From: Paroedura picta
Lineage: Eukaryota > Chordata > Lepidosauria > Squamata > Gekkonidae
NCBI RefSeq assembly: GCF_049243985.1
Contig: NC_135384.1
Span: 12,334,501 to 12,398,500 of the forward strand
Direction: 5' to 3'
DNA: 64,000 bases
Each line of letters starts with the position of its first letter. The stretch's first letter is position 1. Of this stretch, positions 9,518 through 21,840 are shown piece after piece. Position numbers and translations under genes: made by a program. The notes beneath the pieces were generated by a model. The model made no database searches, was not told the origin of the DNA, and worked only from the letters and a program-made list of their open reading frames with translations.

Positions 9518-10444
9518 ATGCTCAATCTAACCTCCACATCTGAACTCTTGCTCCTGGAATTTTCAGATATCCGAGAACTCCAGATAATACATTTCTTTGT
9601 ATTCTTAGCAGTATACTTGACTGCACTGACTGGTAATCTTCTCATCGTCATTGCTGTGGTGCTCGATCACCATCTGCACACCCCCATGTACTTCTTCCTA
9701 ATGAACCTGGCTGTTCTGGACCTTGGTACTGTTTCTGTCATGGTTCCTAAAGCTATGGCCAATTCCCTCCTGAACACCCGATCCATTTCTTACTCAGGAT
9801 GTGTGGCTCAAGTATTTTTCTACTTTTTCCTTGGAGGGGCAGATTTTGCCATTCTCACAGTAATGGCCCATGATCGGTATGTCGCTATCTGCAGTCCATT
9901 GCTATACGAGACTATAATGCACAGAGGAGCCTGCATTCAGATGGCAGCCATTGTATGGTTCGTTGGTGCCTTTTATGCCACTTTACACACCACTTGCACT
10001 TTTGCCATCACCTTTTGCTCCAATAGGATCGATCAGTTCTTTTGTGAAGTTCCACAGATACTGAAACTCTCCTGTTCAGATTTATATCTCATTGAAATTG
10101 GACTCCTGATATTGACTTTTATCATAAGTGGAGGATGCTTTATTTTTATCATCATAACCTACATGCAGATTTTTTCAGCTCTACTTCGAAAGCCTTCTGT
10201 GCAGGGTCGGAAAAAAGCCCTCTCCACTTGCATCCCTCATCTCACTGTGGTATCTCTGTATATTTTAACTGGAATGTTTGCTTACCTAAGGCCTACTGAT
10301 AATTCGTCAGCTGATCTCAATATCCTTTTTGCAGTGATCTATGCTATATTACCCCCATTGCTGAATCCCTTCATCTATAGCATGAGAAACAAAGACCTGA
10401 AGAATGCATTGTTAAAGCTCACTGATTTTAGATATTGTCCCTAA
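9518..10444 (+). CDS. Olfactory receptor, OR14-like (OR14A16-like), group I
   Basis: A 308-residue seven-transmembrane odorant receptor in one exon; by family it would couple to the olfactory G protein in the cilia of olfactory neurons. Visible landmarks are the N-glycosylation sequon NLT at 3-5, TM1 GN at 39-40, LHTPMYFFL at 53-61, TM2 Asp68, Cys95 at the start of TM3, MAHDRYVAIC at 116-125, loop-2 cysteines at 160-186, ITYMQIF in TM5, KALSTCIPHL at 233-242 and LLNPFIYSMRN at 281-291. Length is normal for the family. The ATG at 9518 aligns with all paralogs. A pyrimidine-rich 3' splice acceptor (CCCAACAG, AG at 9487-9488) lies 29 bp upstream, consistent with a noncoding 5' exon. The ligand cannot be predicted. 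Confidence 0.95.
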   Translation: MLNLTSTSELLLLEFSDIRELQIIHFFVFLAVYLTALTGNLLIVIAVVLDHHLHTPMYFFLMNLAVLDLGTVSVMVPKAMANSLLNTRSISYSGCVAQVFFYFFLGGADFAILTVMAHDRYVAICSPLLYETIMHRGACIQMAAIVWFVGAFYATLHTTCTFAITFCSNRIDQFFCEVPQILKLSCSDLYLIEIGLLILTFIISGGCFIFIIITYMQIFSALLRKPSVQGRKKALSTCIPHLTVVSLYILTGMFAYLRPTDNSSADLNILFAVIYAILPPLLNPFIYSMRNKDLKNALLKLTDFRYCP

Positions 10445-12614
10445 GTTAAGGGGATGTAATTTCTTCCCTTTCCTTTTCTTCAGCAGTCACAGAACCCTGG
10501 AAGTGTTAATTTACATTGGGAATATATTCTCCTACCATTGGAAGGAAATGCTGTATGTAGCAGGAAAAAAAAGCCTATTCCTTGATCTAGCCCTATATGT
10601 TTCTTCTTGTGTGTGTTCTATGAAGAGATTCTAGACATTCTATGCTACAATTCTAGATTGAGCATATTGAGAAGCATTGTTTCAAGATCCAGATAATGCA
10701 AATGTGACTAGAATTAAGTGTAAAATATATGACTGAGTCCATTTCCAACGTTTCTCCACTACACCACACTGAATCACTGTATTTCCCTTTACATGATAAT
10801 GTTATCCATTCAATCATGTCCGACCCCATGCATCCCTGTCTCTAATTGCTTCTTTTAATTGGCTCATGGTCAAGCCAGTGATCCTCTGCCGACCACATTT
10901 CCTTTTGCTGCTGACCATGCTGAAAATTAATGATTTTTCAAGTAAATTTGATCAAATGATCTGTCCAAAGTAAGTGAGCTTTAGCCATAATATCTTGCCT
11001 TCTATTGACATAGTTGGATTGCTCCTCTCTAAAACTTTCTTGTTGGTAACTTTGGCTGTTCATGGTATTCGCAGCATTTGTCTCCAGTACATAACAGAGG
11101 ATTTGAAAGAAAAAAAAAACACTCTCTATAGTTATATTTTATTTGTTTCACCCCCTTATTGAGTCTCTGGTGGCTGGTGAGATTTTGATGGATCCAGCCA
11201 CTCCAGATTGTGACCCATCTTCATGCCTGTTGTGGCATTCTCAGGCTTCAGTATCTTCCCTTATGCTTATGTCTGGAGTACAAAATGCAGATGTTTTTGG
11301 ACATTTGTAATCCCGGCACCTAGGAGACTGGAGAGGGCAGCACAATCAAAGGATCCCTCCAATGCCACCCCATGAATAAACACAGTTACTCTCAACTTTT
11401 GAAATAAAACATCCAGGATTTTATTGTTGACAGCTGTAAAAAATCTTAGAACACCATGAGATTACCGGATTCTGGCACTGACCATCTGATATGCCTGTTG
11501 ATGTACCCTTGCCCACCCCAGCCCACTTGCCCATGGAATGTCAGTTTGTCAAATTCCACCAGTACAATCACCACGAAATGGTCCCCACTGATGTAGCACA
11601 GGCAAGACTCCCTCATGTCTTCCTGGCCTGTCCATCAGCTGCCTCAACTATGGCCTCCATTCAGTCATGGCTGCTCTTTGAAACACATGGAGTCTAAATC
11701 TGTTGGCATTACTGGTGTACTCCTTGAGATTTTTTTATATGTGCCTAATAGATATTCTTTTATGGTTTTAAGTATTTAATGATAAACTGTTTATTTTTTC
11801 TACATTTGTCCTCATAAGGAGACCACATAGGCCGAGGAGTGTATGCACCAGCCATGTTAGAGTATTCTATGTCACTCACCTGCATAGGTCAGGTGGTCCA
11901 GAGGAGAGTCTCATCCTATTTACCTTCAACCTGATGAGCTGGGAAGCTGTTGCCAGGTCAACAAAGCCATGGGCTTCATTGAAGTAGAAAATGTTGGCCT
12001 TGTGCCCCTGTATGTTTCTGGGGGATCAAGCCCTGATTCCATAAGTGAACTAAGTTGTAGAGGACCCAGTCATCCCAGTGAACTTTGTAGAATAGGCCAA
12101 GTCTTCCCAGAGAACTTTGTATTAGAGGACCCAACCTCCACCAGGGTTCTGGATCCCCATCCCTTGTGGAAGCCAAGGAGGCCACAGCTACTAAGAAATA
12201 TGAGCAAAAGGTAGAAGGGTCAACTGAGGAATATTCCTTGCATTATGATATACTCCAAAGTTGTCAGAACTCATTGGAAATGGTCAGTGGTTGGCCTTTG
12301 TTGCTATTCTTTGTAACCTCTTTTCCTGAAGGTGATACTAAGTATCAGCTATGTTGTTATAAATGCCAGCCATTTGCTGGGGTGAAAATGCTATCTGATT
12401 GGACAAATGCATGTGGGCAGGCTTGCATATCAAGCACATCACCCTCTCTGATCTTATAATTTTCTTATCCCCCACCACTGCTTGGTTATTGCACCAGAAT
12501 CTGAACCTCCTTTTCTCTAACAGCTTCCTCCAGAGAACTGCTATCAAATGGATGGGGAACAATTATAAAATGGCCAGGTCCCATTGGATACTCACTGTGG
12601 CATTTCTGCACAGG
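10445..12614. other. 3' flank of OR 9518, no gene
   Basis: The first 350 bp match the 3' flank of the OR at 15139 (16066-16420). 11080-11370 matches 16855-17130, including GTGAGATTTTGATGGATCCA, and 11380-11500 resembles 18460-18560. No coding frame with family similarity was seen. This is duplicated intergenic DNA. Confidence 0.55.
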
Positions 12615-13615
12615 CCTAATCTATCAGTGATGAAAAGCAAGACATGATGAGAATACCAAGGCTAGCTTGGAACCACTGGATCTGCGCAGGTTTCGGCAAC
12701 CATCTTGGGAAATTCAAAGAACATCAATAAAAATGTTCTTTTAGAGTTTTTTTCATTTCAGCTTAAAATATTTAAAAACCCTAAAAGTGTTGCAAGGTCT
12801 TTCTTTTGGGTGTGGCACAATGGTGGCCAAATGAAGTCGCTCTAATACTGTGATAAACAGAGATTTTGCTTAATTATATTTGTTATTACGTCATGCACAG
12901 TCCTGGTGTTCTAATTATTTAGGTGAGTTAAAATAATTAGAAAAAAATAACAAAGCAGAGGTCTTGACTGCAAGACTTCATCAACACTTGACTGCTGAGT
13001 CGGGGGAACTCTGGGGAGCCAGATGCCAAGAACAAAACATAAATTCAGCATTTCCTTACGCACTCAGCCATTATGATTTGACAGAAACTAGCAGAGCATA
13101 TTACAGGAAGCTGTCTATGGAATTATGTGGGCTAGTAGATGGAGAAATGGAACTAGAGCTTCTCTCATGGGAGGCAGATCTTAATTAATGCCATTTACCC
13201 ATTGGCCCACATCCAAGAATGGAAAAATAATACTTGATGAGAGAACTTCAGCAGAAATGGAGACATGGAATCCAAACTGAAAAGGTATGGAGAAGAGACA
13301 GAACTCTAAGGTATTCACTAAGATTTCGGTACTGGACAATCAACCCTTGAGTGTAGAATGATTTCAGCACAGGTTCAAAGGTTCTCCTTTCAGTCTCCTA
13401 CAATGTTGTATTACACTATATAGAAATATTTCTTTGATCACAATTGTTTAAAAATTAAAATTACATGAAAGTGTTCTAGGAGTTGCTCCTGGAGCCATGG
13501 TGCCAGACTTTCCATATACTAAAATAGACTCACATGTATTTTTCTATACCATAACACTATGAATACATGTATCCAAGTAGGTAGCTTTTTCTATTTAAAG
13601 AAATAAAAGGATGTT

Positions 13616-13700
13616 TGAGTCTAGCGGCACCTTTAAGATCATCCAACTTTAATTTGAGGTATAAGTTTTCAGATGCATGAACACTTTGTCTTCCAGAAAT
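13616..13700. repeat. Interspersed repeat tail (AGCACCTTTAAGA type)
   Basis: GAGTCTAGCGGCACCTTTAA followed by GATCATCCAACTTTAATTT matches a widespread reptile repeat end. Similar text in the opposite orientation is at 14055-14115 (TTGTTGGTCTAAAAGGTGCT), and further copies are at 23945-23997 and 60916-60960. I cannot name the family. Confidence 0.4.
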
Positions 13701-14030
13701 GAAAAGAAAGCAAAGGACTTTCAAAACGTACACATTTTTCTAGAATTAAATGGGTAGCTTAAAGAGAATTGGAGAGGCAGAGCATATTCAAAACCTTAAA
13801 GCTAGTTAGGAACGCATACCCTAAAGGAGTGGTTGTTGCTGTCTAAAGAGGCAAAAAAGAATATAAAATATACTCTTAATGCTTGCTGAGAATGTTTTTT
13901 TTTGGTGGGGGGGGGTGTTAAATGGTGTGTGATTCTTTAATAATTGTGGTTGAGAGATAGTCTTTGGAGAAGAGAGGTTCTGCTTCCAGTTCTCAAGGAT
14001 GCCTGAATCTAAATTGATGCTTAGTTCTTA

Positions 14031-14118
14031 GTCTGGGGAAGAGGGCTTGCACTCGAAAGCTCACACTTTCAACAAATCTTTGTTGGTCTAAAAGGTGCTA
14101 CTGGACTCTGATTATATT
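14031..14118. repeat. Interspersed repeat tail (TTGGTCTAAAAGGTGCTACT type)
   Basis: GGGCTTGCACTCGAAAGCTC through AAGGTGCTACTGGACTCTGA is a common reptile repeat end of a family I cannot name. The corresponding position in the unit of OR 9518 (about 8590) lacks it, so it is a unit-specific insertion. Confidence 0.45.
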
Positions 14119-14695
14119 TAATCTGAATTGCTAAACAAAAGAGACCTTTTAATATTCTTGAGCCTTGGGGCCCTCAGAAATGGACCTTGGGAAGAAAAAG
14201 TCTGTTTTGGAGTACAGCTACCAGGGAGGCTGCAAAGAGGCTTTCTGGGTATGCCGAATCAAACTGATTTAAAATTAAGAGGACAAAGGACTAGGGTGCC
14301 TGGTGGTAACATGGCCAATGTTTTGCTTCTCTGTAGGGTCCCGTATTCATGCTTGGATTTGGCATGAAATTAACCATTCAAAAGCTCTAAGTGGTGAATG
14401 AAGCATTCACAGAAATCAGCCTGGTAGAGCTATCTTAAATATTTTTCAATTTAGTAAACTGCAATTTATTCTCAGGCATCCAAGACAGGCACTTAACAAT
14501 AGGGCCTGAACGCTCTTTAGCCAATTTGACTCTTTAATGGCCAATTTGACTCTTTAATGAAACAGTACTCCAAAAAAGGAGGACCCCAGTGGCCAGTTTC
14601 CTGGTCCAATCAGTCAGCAATATAGGACTCCAAGGGAGAGGACTTCCAAGGAACTCACCACCCTGTATGTGTGTTTGGGAGCGCTACAGCCTATG

Positions 14696-14995
14696 AAACA
14701 ACAGCCGTTACACATAGAACAAGATAAGTGATCAGGACACTGTCTACTATTCCGTCCTATGTATGCAGAGTCCCGCTGTGAGATTTTGTGTAGCTCCAGA
14801 TGATGCTTCCAGTCTATAATCATGTTATAGAAAATTCGGTCTGGGAAAACTAACATATAGAGGGTAGGATTGGAGACAGCCAGTGAAATGAGGATAACCT
14901 GTGCAGTTTGGCCATGTTCATACGATACCATTTTTTGCTTATACCATATTACGTTAGATGGTTCAACAAGGAATCTTAAATTACCATTTGCTTAT
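14696..14995 (+). promoter_or_regulatory. Conserved OR-upstream module (function unknown)
   Basis: This is a second copy of the module at 9095-9400, with ACACTGTCTACTATTCCGTC, CATATAGAGGGTAGGATTGG, GTTTGGCCATGTTCATACGA and AGGAATCTTAAATTACC. It ends about 140 bp before the start codon of the OR at 15139. Regulatory function is inferred only from recurrence and position. Confidence 0.45.
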
Positions 14996-15138
14996 GTGAG
15001 TTTATTAACTAACTTAAAAAAAAAACACCATTGAATAGATCAGAGTAGGATTCTGTGGACACCAGCTGAGTATTATTCTCAAAAATCTTTCTTCCACTCA
15101 GCCCTACAGGTAGCCTGAAATTGGATACTGAGAGCAAA

Positions 15139-16065
15139 ATGCTCAATCTAACCTCCACATCTGAACTCTTGCTGCTGGGATTTTCAGATATCCGAGAACT
15201 CCAGATTTTACATTTCTTTGTATTCTTAGCAGTATACTTGATTGCAGTGACTGGCAATCTTCTCATCATCATTGCTGTAGTTCTCGATCACCATCTGCAC
15301 ACCCCCATGTACTTCTTCCTAATGAACTTGGCTGTTCTGGACCTTGGTACTGTTTCTGTCCTGGTTCCTAAAGCGATGGCCAATTCCCTCCTGAACATCC
15401 GGTCAATTTCTTACTCAGGATGTGTGGCTCAAGTATTTTTCTACTTCTTCCTTGAAGGGTCAGATTTTGCCATTCTTACAGTAATGGCCCACGATCGGTA
15501 TGTCGCTATCTGCAGTCCATTGCTATATGAGACTATAATGCACAGAGGAGCCTGCATTCAGATGGCAGCCAGTGCATGGATTGCTGGCACCCTTTTTGCC
15601 ATTTTACACACCAGTGGCACTTTTGCCATCACCTTTTGCTCCAATCGGATTGATCAGTTCTTTTGTGAAGTTCCACAGATACTGAAACTCTCCTGTTCAG
15701 ATTTATATCTCATTGAAATTGGACTCCTGATATTGAGTTTTACCATAAGTGGAGGATGCTTTATTTTTATCATCATAACCTACATGCAGATTTTTTCAGC
15801 TCTACTTCGAAAGCCTTCTGTGCAGGGTCGGAAAAAAGCCCTCTCCACTTGCATTCCCCACCTCACTGTGGTATCTCTGTTTATGTTCACTGGAATGTTT
15901 GCTTACTTAAAGCCTCCTGCTAATGCATCAAATGATCTCAATATCCTTTTTGCAGTGATCTATGCCATATTACCCCCATTGCTGAATCCCTTCATCTATA
16001 GCATGAGAAACAAAGACCTGAAGACTGCATTGTTAAAGCTTACTGATTTTAGATACTGTCCCTAA
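15139..16065 (+). CDS. Olfactory receptor, OR14-like, group I
   Basis: A 308-residue OR and a close paralog of the gene at 9518, with which it shares 5' and 3' flanks over about 5.6 kb, so the two arose by tandem duplication. Landmarks are NLT at 3-5, GNLLIIIAV in TM1, LHTPMYFFL, Asp68, MAHDRYVAIC at 116-125, KALSTCIPHL and LLNPFIYSMRN. Differences from its neighbour cluster in TM3-TM4 (FLEGSDF for FLGGADF; SAWIAGTLFAILHTSG in TM4) and TM6 to loop 3, where ligand contacts are expected in ORs. The frame is open upstream to 15121, but the first ATG that matches paralogs is 15139. A splice acceptor CCCTACAG has its AG at 15108-15109. The gene appears intact. Confidence 0.95.
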   Translation: MLNLTSTSELLLLGFSDIRELQILHFFVFLAVYLIAVTGNLLIIIAVVLDHHLHTPMYFFLMNLAVLDLGTVSVLVPKAMANSLLNIRSISYSGCVAQVFFYFFLEGSDFAILTVMAHDRYVAICSPLLYETIMHRGACIQMAASAWIAGTLFAILHTSGTFAITFCSNRIDQFFCEVPQILKLSCSDLYLIEIGLLILSFTISGGCFIFIIITYMQIFSALLRKPSVQGRKKALSTCIPHLTVVSLFMFTGMFAYLKPPANASNDLNILFAVIYAILPPLLNPFIYSMRNKDLKTALLKLTDFRYCP

Positions 16066-16734
16066 TTTAAGAGGATGTAAATTCTTCCCTTTCTTTTTCT
16101 TCAGCAGTCACAGAGCCCTGGAAGTGTAAATTTACATTGGGAATATATTCTCCTACCACTGGAAGTAAATGCTATATATAGCAGGAGAAAAGCCTATTCT
16201 TTGATCTAGCCCTATATGTTTCTTCTTGTGTGTGTACTATGTACAAATTCTATACATTCTATGCTACAAGTCTACATTGAGCATATTGAGAAGCATTGTT
16301 TCAAGATCCAGATAATGCAAATCTGATTAAAATTAAGTGTACTATATATGACTGAGTCCATTTCCAACATTTCTCCACTGCACCACACTGAATCACTGTA
16401 TTTCCCTACACATGATGATGTTATCCGTTCACTTGTTTCCGACCCTCAGTGATTCTATAGGAAAGTCTTTGCTCTGCGCCCCTTCTTTTAATTGGTTCAT
16501 GGTCATCTCTGTATCAGCTTTGATCATGTTGAGCCAGCGGATCCTTTGCCGACCACGTTCTTGTTAACTTTGGCTTTCATGGGATTGGGATTGGGACTGG
16601 TACCATCAGGATCCCCTCTCCACCTGATAGTAGTAGGAAGGGGAAGTAGCCGATCTTGCCATGACAGTTAGCTAACTAATATTGTCGAAGCTATAGTGTT
16701 GTTTTAATGGTTTTTATGGGGTTTTTAAGATGTT

Positions 16735-16765
16735 GTAACCCGCCATGAGCCACAAGGGAGTGGCG

Positions 16766-16838
<73 letters not shown>
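16735..16838 (+). repeat. LINE-type 3' tail leading into an (AAT)n microsatellite
   Basis: AACCCGCCATGAGCC...GGAGTGGCGGG is followed directly by about 23 AAT units (16768-16838). This is the same tail as at 5540, so the microsatellite has probably grown from a retroelement end. The paralogous position in the OR 9518 unit (near 11070) has no tail. Confidence 0.75.
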
Positions 16839-17130
16839 GTATTCTCAGCACTTGTTTCCAGTACATAAGAGAGGATTAAAAACAAAAACACTCTCTATAG
16901 TTATATTTTATTTGTTTCACCCCTTTATTGAGTCTCTGCTGGATGGTGAGATTTTGATGGATCCAGCCACTGCAGACTGTGACCCATCTTCATACCTGTT
17001 GTGGCATTCTCAGGCTTCAGTATCTTCTCTTATGTTTATGTGCTGAGTACTAAATGCGGATGTTTTTGGACATTTGTAGTCCCGGCATCTAGGGGACTGG
17101 AGAGGGCAGCACAATCAAAGGATCCCTCCA

Positions 17131-17371
17131 GTTTGGTACAGTGGTTAGGAGTGAAGACTTCTAATCTGGCAAGCCAGGTTCGATTCTGCACTACCCCACA
17201 TGCAACCAGCTGGGTGACCATGGGCTCGCCTCGGCACTTGTAAAGCTGTTCTGATTGAGCAGGAATACCAGGGGTACCTTACAGGGTGTCTGCTGTGGAG
17301 AGAGGAAAGGGGATGCAATTGTAAGCCACTTTGAGATTTCTTTGGGAGAAAAGTGACATAGAAGAACCAAC
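17131..17371 (+). mobile_element. Sauria-type tRNA SINE
   Basis: The head GTTTGGTACAGTGGTTAGGA gives the A-box region and CCAGGTTCGATTC the B box. The 3' part reads GTAAGCCACTTTGAGATTTC and ends AGAAGAACCAACTGAGG. It is inserted after GGATCCCTCCA; the equivalent place in the OR 9518 unit (about 11370) continues without it. Confidence 0.85.
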
Positions 17372-19854
17372 TGAGGGGACCCTGCTGGCAACCCCTTACC
17401 TGGGCATGACTCTTTAAAGCCCTTACCTCAATATGCTCAATATATTCTTTGCCTCAAAAAAACTATAGGACAACCAACAGAAATTTCAGAAATGTAGCGC
17501 TTTTACTCATTTCAAATGCTTCCTTTCCTGTTTTCATATATGCTGTTAGGGCTTGGTTATGAGGAACCAACTTGGCATATACAAACTAAAACCTGTAGAT
17601 CCTTTACCTTGGATTGCCAGGATTTTCAGCCCCCCCCCCCCCCCGCAACGCTCTGAATCTTATCTGAAAGATCATAGATTTTGAAAATGGTGTATAAATC
17701 TAAGGAATGTTTGCAGATTAATAATAAATCCAATCACACTTAAGGGTATACGTCAGAGTCCCTTCTTGTTTATTTCCATATTGAATCATGGTATTCCCCT
17801 ATCCACGTGAGAGGATAAAAAAAAACTCTCTGTAGTCCTAAGATACATTATTTGTTTGACCCTTTCTTGAGACATTAATGCAGTGGTTCTCAACCTTGAG
17901 CCCTGACCCCAATTGGGGTTGCCTGGCCCCTTCCATGGCTGCTGCTGCAGTGGCGAGTGGTGGGTGGTAGTGGCAGCAGTAGCAGGCGATAGCAGGCAGT
18001 GGGTGGTGACAGGCGAGCTCTCTCTTCTCCATCACCTTTCATCGAGCTGGGCAAGGGAGAGCGCCGATTGGCAAGCATTGCTGGGTGAGAGCCAAGTGAA
18101 GAGCCTTCTTACTGGTTGGGGGCCTGCATCTGCATGCTCACGTCCTTTCCCTCCCTCTTTCCTTTAGCTGTCCTTGTTTGCCTCTTTCTCTGTCTCAGTC
18201 CATCAGTCATGAAGCAGCTGCTAGAAGCAGCAGGAAGCGCGGCCGCCCCACCAGCAGTAGCCGCCTGGGATGCTCAAGCCAGCCATCTTCGCACGAGCAA
18301 CAAGGACCAGTCTGGGAACCTGTTGTGTGAGGATTCCTGGGGGCTTCAGTATCTTCAATTAGACTTATTTTCTGAGTACAGAACACAGGTACTGCTGAAC
18401 CAATGCCTATGACACCGCAGGCAAAGGATCCCTCCAATTCAACCCCACCAATAAATACAGTCACTTTCAGCTTTTGGAATAAAATGGCCACAACTGTATT
18501 GGTTACAACTGTAAGAAACTTTAGCATCACATGGGATAACTGGATCCTGACACCAACATATCCATCTCCTAGTCAATGTATGCCAGCTCAAGATGGGGTG
18601 GGGGGAGACCATAGGCAAGTTGTCAGATTCCATTAGGATGATCACCACTAAGTGGTTGCCCCTGCCACTTCTGAGGGTACCCTCTTGGAAGCCCCCAAGC
18701 TGGGAATAATCCTTGAAAGTGCTCACCTCAACATCCCATTCTTGAAAGCCCTCACCTCAACATCTACAAACATCAGGAAAACTGGATCAGGACCCATGTT
18801 GATACCCTCACAGGATGAATCTACTTGCCCTTTTATGTTGGGTCCACCACCAATATCAGCCATGACTTATCATACAAGAAATCATCACTCTGTGATGCCC
18901 ACCAGTGAGAGGTCTCATCATACTCCAATGGGGCCAACTCCATGGCCAGAACTCTGATCTTAAGTATGTTGTTTAAGTGCCATCCCTAATTGGGATAAGC
19001 TACTATTGCTACACCTATCTACACCTGATATCAGACCAACTGAGTCTTTTTTGCTGATTTTACTGTCAATTTTTGTAGCCAACGTTGCATGCTGAGCTGG
19101 TTGGGCAATGTGGCACATTTGCCTCAAAGTAGCCCTTCCCAATTCCCTTATCCTGCACTGTGACCCTTCAAAAAGGGGAGCAGGTACAACTTTCACAGGC
19201 TGGCAGAAACCCATCCCCCTTGCTGCCTGTGTGAAATGTTCTTCTTTGCTAGACCATCCGGCAATAGTGAGCATTGCCCCGCTGGCTCCCCCACCACTTC
19301 TGGACTGCAAACTGGACCAGTGGGTGAGTCAGGACCCCCACCACTTCTGCACATGCTTGGAACCTCTGTGATCAGTTGAGCCACTGGCAAAATACTTGGG
19401 ACGCCCAAACAAGATGATCCATAAAATCATAAAGCTTTTTATGGAATTCCGCTTAAAATTTTAACAACCCTAAGCCTAACATTAAATGGTTGTGGGATTT
19501 GGGGGGGGGGGGTGCATGGTGGCAAAATGGAAGAACTTTAATATTGTGATTGAAATAGATTTTGTTTAAATGTATTTTATGTATGCACACCCATGCTGTG
19601 CTAATTATCTCTTTAGGTTCATTACAAGAAATATATAAAAAAAATAATATAGCCGAGGGAAAAGACTTCAGCATCCCTTTGCAGTTACATCAAGTGAACT
19701 CCTGGGAGTAAGTTGCCAGGAATTGAAAACAAATGAAGCTCTGAGTTAATCACACAGGCTTCTTGATTATAATTTGACCAAAATTAGCAGAGTACATTGT
19801 AGCCAGCCATTTAAGGAATGGCCTGGACAAGTGCACACATGAACTGAAACAGCT
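17372..19854. other. Intergenic, duplicated flank, no gene
   Basis: 17430-17760 is collinear with 57420-57780. A poly-C run lies at 17627-17644. CAGTGGTTCTCAACCTTGAG at 17881 resembles a hAT terminal repeat, but no matching end or target duplication was found. 18420-18960 resembles 11380-11600 and, inverted, 27260-27310 and 27870-27930. No coding frame of known family was seen. Confidence 0.5.
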
Positions 19855-20650
19855 GAAGAGAACATTGCGCCAGATCTGCTTTCATTGGTTATATTTTAAA
19901 TATCCATTGGTCAGCATTGAATGAAGAAATAATATTTGATCATAGAACTTCGGCAGAAATGTAGACCGTGAACCTAAGATGAAATGGTCTGGAGAGCAAA
20001 CAAGACTCCAAGGTACTCAGTAATACTTGGCATTGGGAAAGCCACGTTTAAGTGTAGAATGACTGCAGTTTCAAAGGTGATCCTTCCAATCCTCTGTGAT
20101 GTTTTACTATGTTATCCACAAATGCTTTACAAGCATAAAATTGCATCAGAGTGCTAATCACAAACAGGACTCCAAGGTATTCAATAATACTTGGTATTGG
20201 GGAATTTGTGTATGATTGCAGAATGAATGCAGCAGTTTCAAAGGTGATCCCTCCAATCTTCAGTCATGTACGTTCAACAAGGTTACGGTAGTAGTTAGCA
20301 CTAATATTTATATTACTCCAAAAGTAAATATGGTTTTGCAGTTAAACCAACGGTTAGAACTTCATATATGAATTTTAAAAAACTGAAGAGGACATTGCTC
20401 CAGACCTTCTCTCATTGGTTATAGATCTTAATTAATTTAATTACCATTGGTCAACATTGAATGAAGAAATAATACTTGATCATAGAACTTCAGCAGAAAT
20501 GGAGACCAGGAACCTAAGATGAAAAGGTCTGGAGAGCATACAGGACTTCCAGGTGTTCAATAATACTTGGTATTGGGGAACCTTTGTGTGAGTGTAGAAT
20601 GACTGCAACAGTTTCAAAGGTGATCCTTCCAATCTTCTGTGATGTTATAC
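19855..20650 (+). repeat. Local imperfect tandem duplication upstream of OR 22858
   Basis: The segment from GAACATTGCGCCAGATCTGC through CTCTGTGATGTT (19859-20105) is repeated at 20385-20650 and partly at 20155-20270. Shared strings include TTCAAAGGTGATCC(T/C)TCCAA, CAATAATACTTGGTATTGGGG and GTGTAGAATGACTGCA. The other group I units carry the sequence once, so the expansion is local. Confidence 0.7.
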
Positions 20651-20684
20651 TATGCTATCCAGAAGAGTTTCATTCATTGAGACA

Positions 20685-20805
20685 TTGATCACCTATGCAG
20701 TTTGGCCATGTGCAAACAATCCTGTTCTTCCCTTATTCAACACAGGGTTAGTTAAAAGGCTTAGATGGTCAAGTGCAGCATCTAAAATAACCATTCTCCT
20801 TCAGA
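20685..20805 (+). promoter_or_regulatory. Partial copy of the conserved OR-upstream module
   Basis: ATGCAGTTTGGCCATGTGCA, then CCCTTATTCAACACAGGGTT and AAATAACCATT match the right end of the module found upstream of other units. Here it is about 2 kb from the OR at 22858 because repeats have been inserted between them. Confidence 0.35.
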
Positions 20806-21137
20806 GGGGGAAGTGACATGTGTGAAAATAATTCATCTGTTATCTTCTTTGGCACAGGAGATGGTGAACATGGACCCAGTTCAGCTAACATTGTCAGAAC
20901 CAGGGACATGGGAATTCTCTGAAATAGGAATCCATTTGTCCCCTGGATTCTTGGGGGCTATTTTTATTTTTACTATGATTCAAGTGGGAGGTAATTGATA
21001 CTAACATGTTGTGACAAGTTCATTCAGAAATACCTCTAAGGTGCAGCACGTGGATCCTAAATAGAGTTTTTTCTATTTGGCCTTAGTAAAACCATCCCCC
21101 TTAAATCTTTGCTTTAGTTGGAATTAAGATGACAGAC

Positions 21138-21141
<4 letters not shown>

Positions 21142-21195
<54 letters not shown>
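21142..21195. repeat. (GA)n microsatellite
   Basis: About 27 uninterrupted GA units sit at the 3' end of the minus-strand LINE fragment, so on that strand it is a (TC)n tail. Confidence 0.95.
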
Positions 21196-21197
<2 letters not shown>

Positions 21198-21840
21198 CAT
21201 TTCGGTCAACGACCAGTACAAAATACAAAACAGTAAAAAACTTTATAAGATTGATTAAAAGTTCCAAAATACTTTATGTATTCAATAAATCCGTCCTAAC
21301 CCTTATACATATTTAGCCAGGCACTTCTACATTTAATTGCTAGTCTTGCATATTTGGCAATAATATGGGATAAATTCTTATTTTTTTCCAAAAGGAGTTC
21401 CTTTAGTTTCCCTTGTCTTGAAGTAGCCCTTAAGTCAGTAAAGATGGAAAACAGTAATTCCTGATGCAATTGATTATAGATACAGCAATCAAAAATCACT
21501 TGCTCGGTGTTCTCAATGTTACCGTCCTGGCATAAGCAAGTTCGTTCCTGGGGTGGAAGCTTATTATATTTTCCCTCTACCCATGCTGAAGGGAGAGCAT
21601 TATAGCGCAATAATGTCAATGCCCTTCTAAATTCAGAATTATCAATATTAGAAAGATAGGGCAAAAGAGTTAATCTATTTAGAAGAGAGGTGTCATACGG
21701 TGGATTATTGATTCTATTCAAATCATGCTGTCTTTCCACATCCTGTATTCTTGGCTTTACCAATTCTTTGGCACGGTCAAAACCCAAAGGAATTAAGATA
21801 GCTGCCATGAAAAGTGGTCTTTGTAGTGACCACATTTAAC
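21196..21840 (-). mobile_element. LINE 3' fragment (same superfamily as at 1255 and 37572)
   Basis: On the minus strand a 179-residue open frame (21835-21296) shows the C-terminal domain of this LINE family: RRALTLLRYNALPSAWVEGK, then CLCQDGNIEN...C, where the usual His is Gln, then KYARLAIKCRSAW. Its end reads TTTGTACTGGTCGTTGACCG, matching the ACTGGTCAATGACC-type ends of the other copies. It is 5'-truncated near 21840. The open frame is a remnant, not a host gene. Confidence 0.8.

Noticed and set aside
17881-17935. hAT-like terminal repeat (CAGTGGTTCTCAACC)
   Set aside because: No matching second end or 8-bp duplication was found, so no element is claimed.
21296-21835. 179-residue open frame on the minus strand as a possible host gene
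   Set aside because: It aligns with the C-terminal domain of the LINE copies at 37572 and 45342 and carries the same 3' end, so it is a retroelement remnant.
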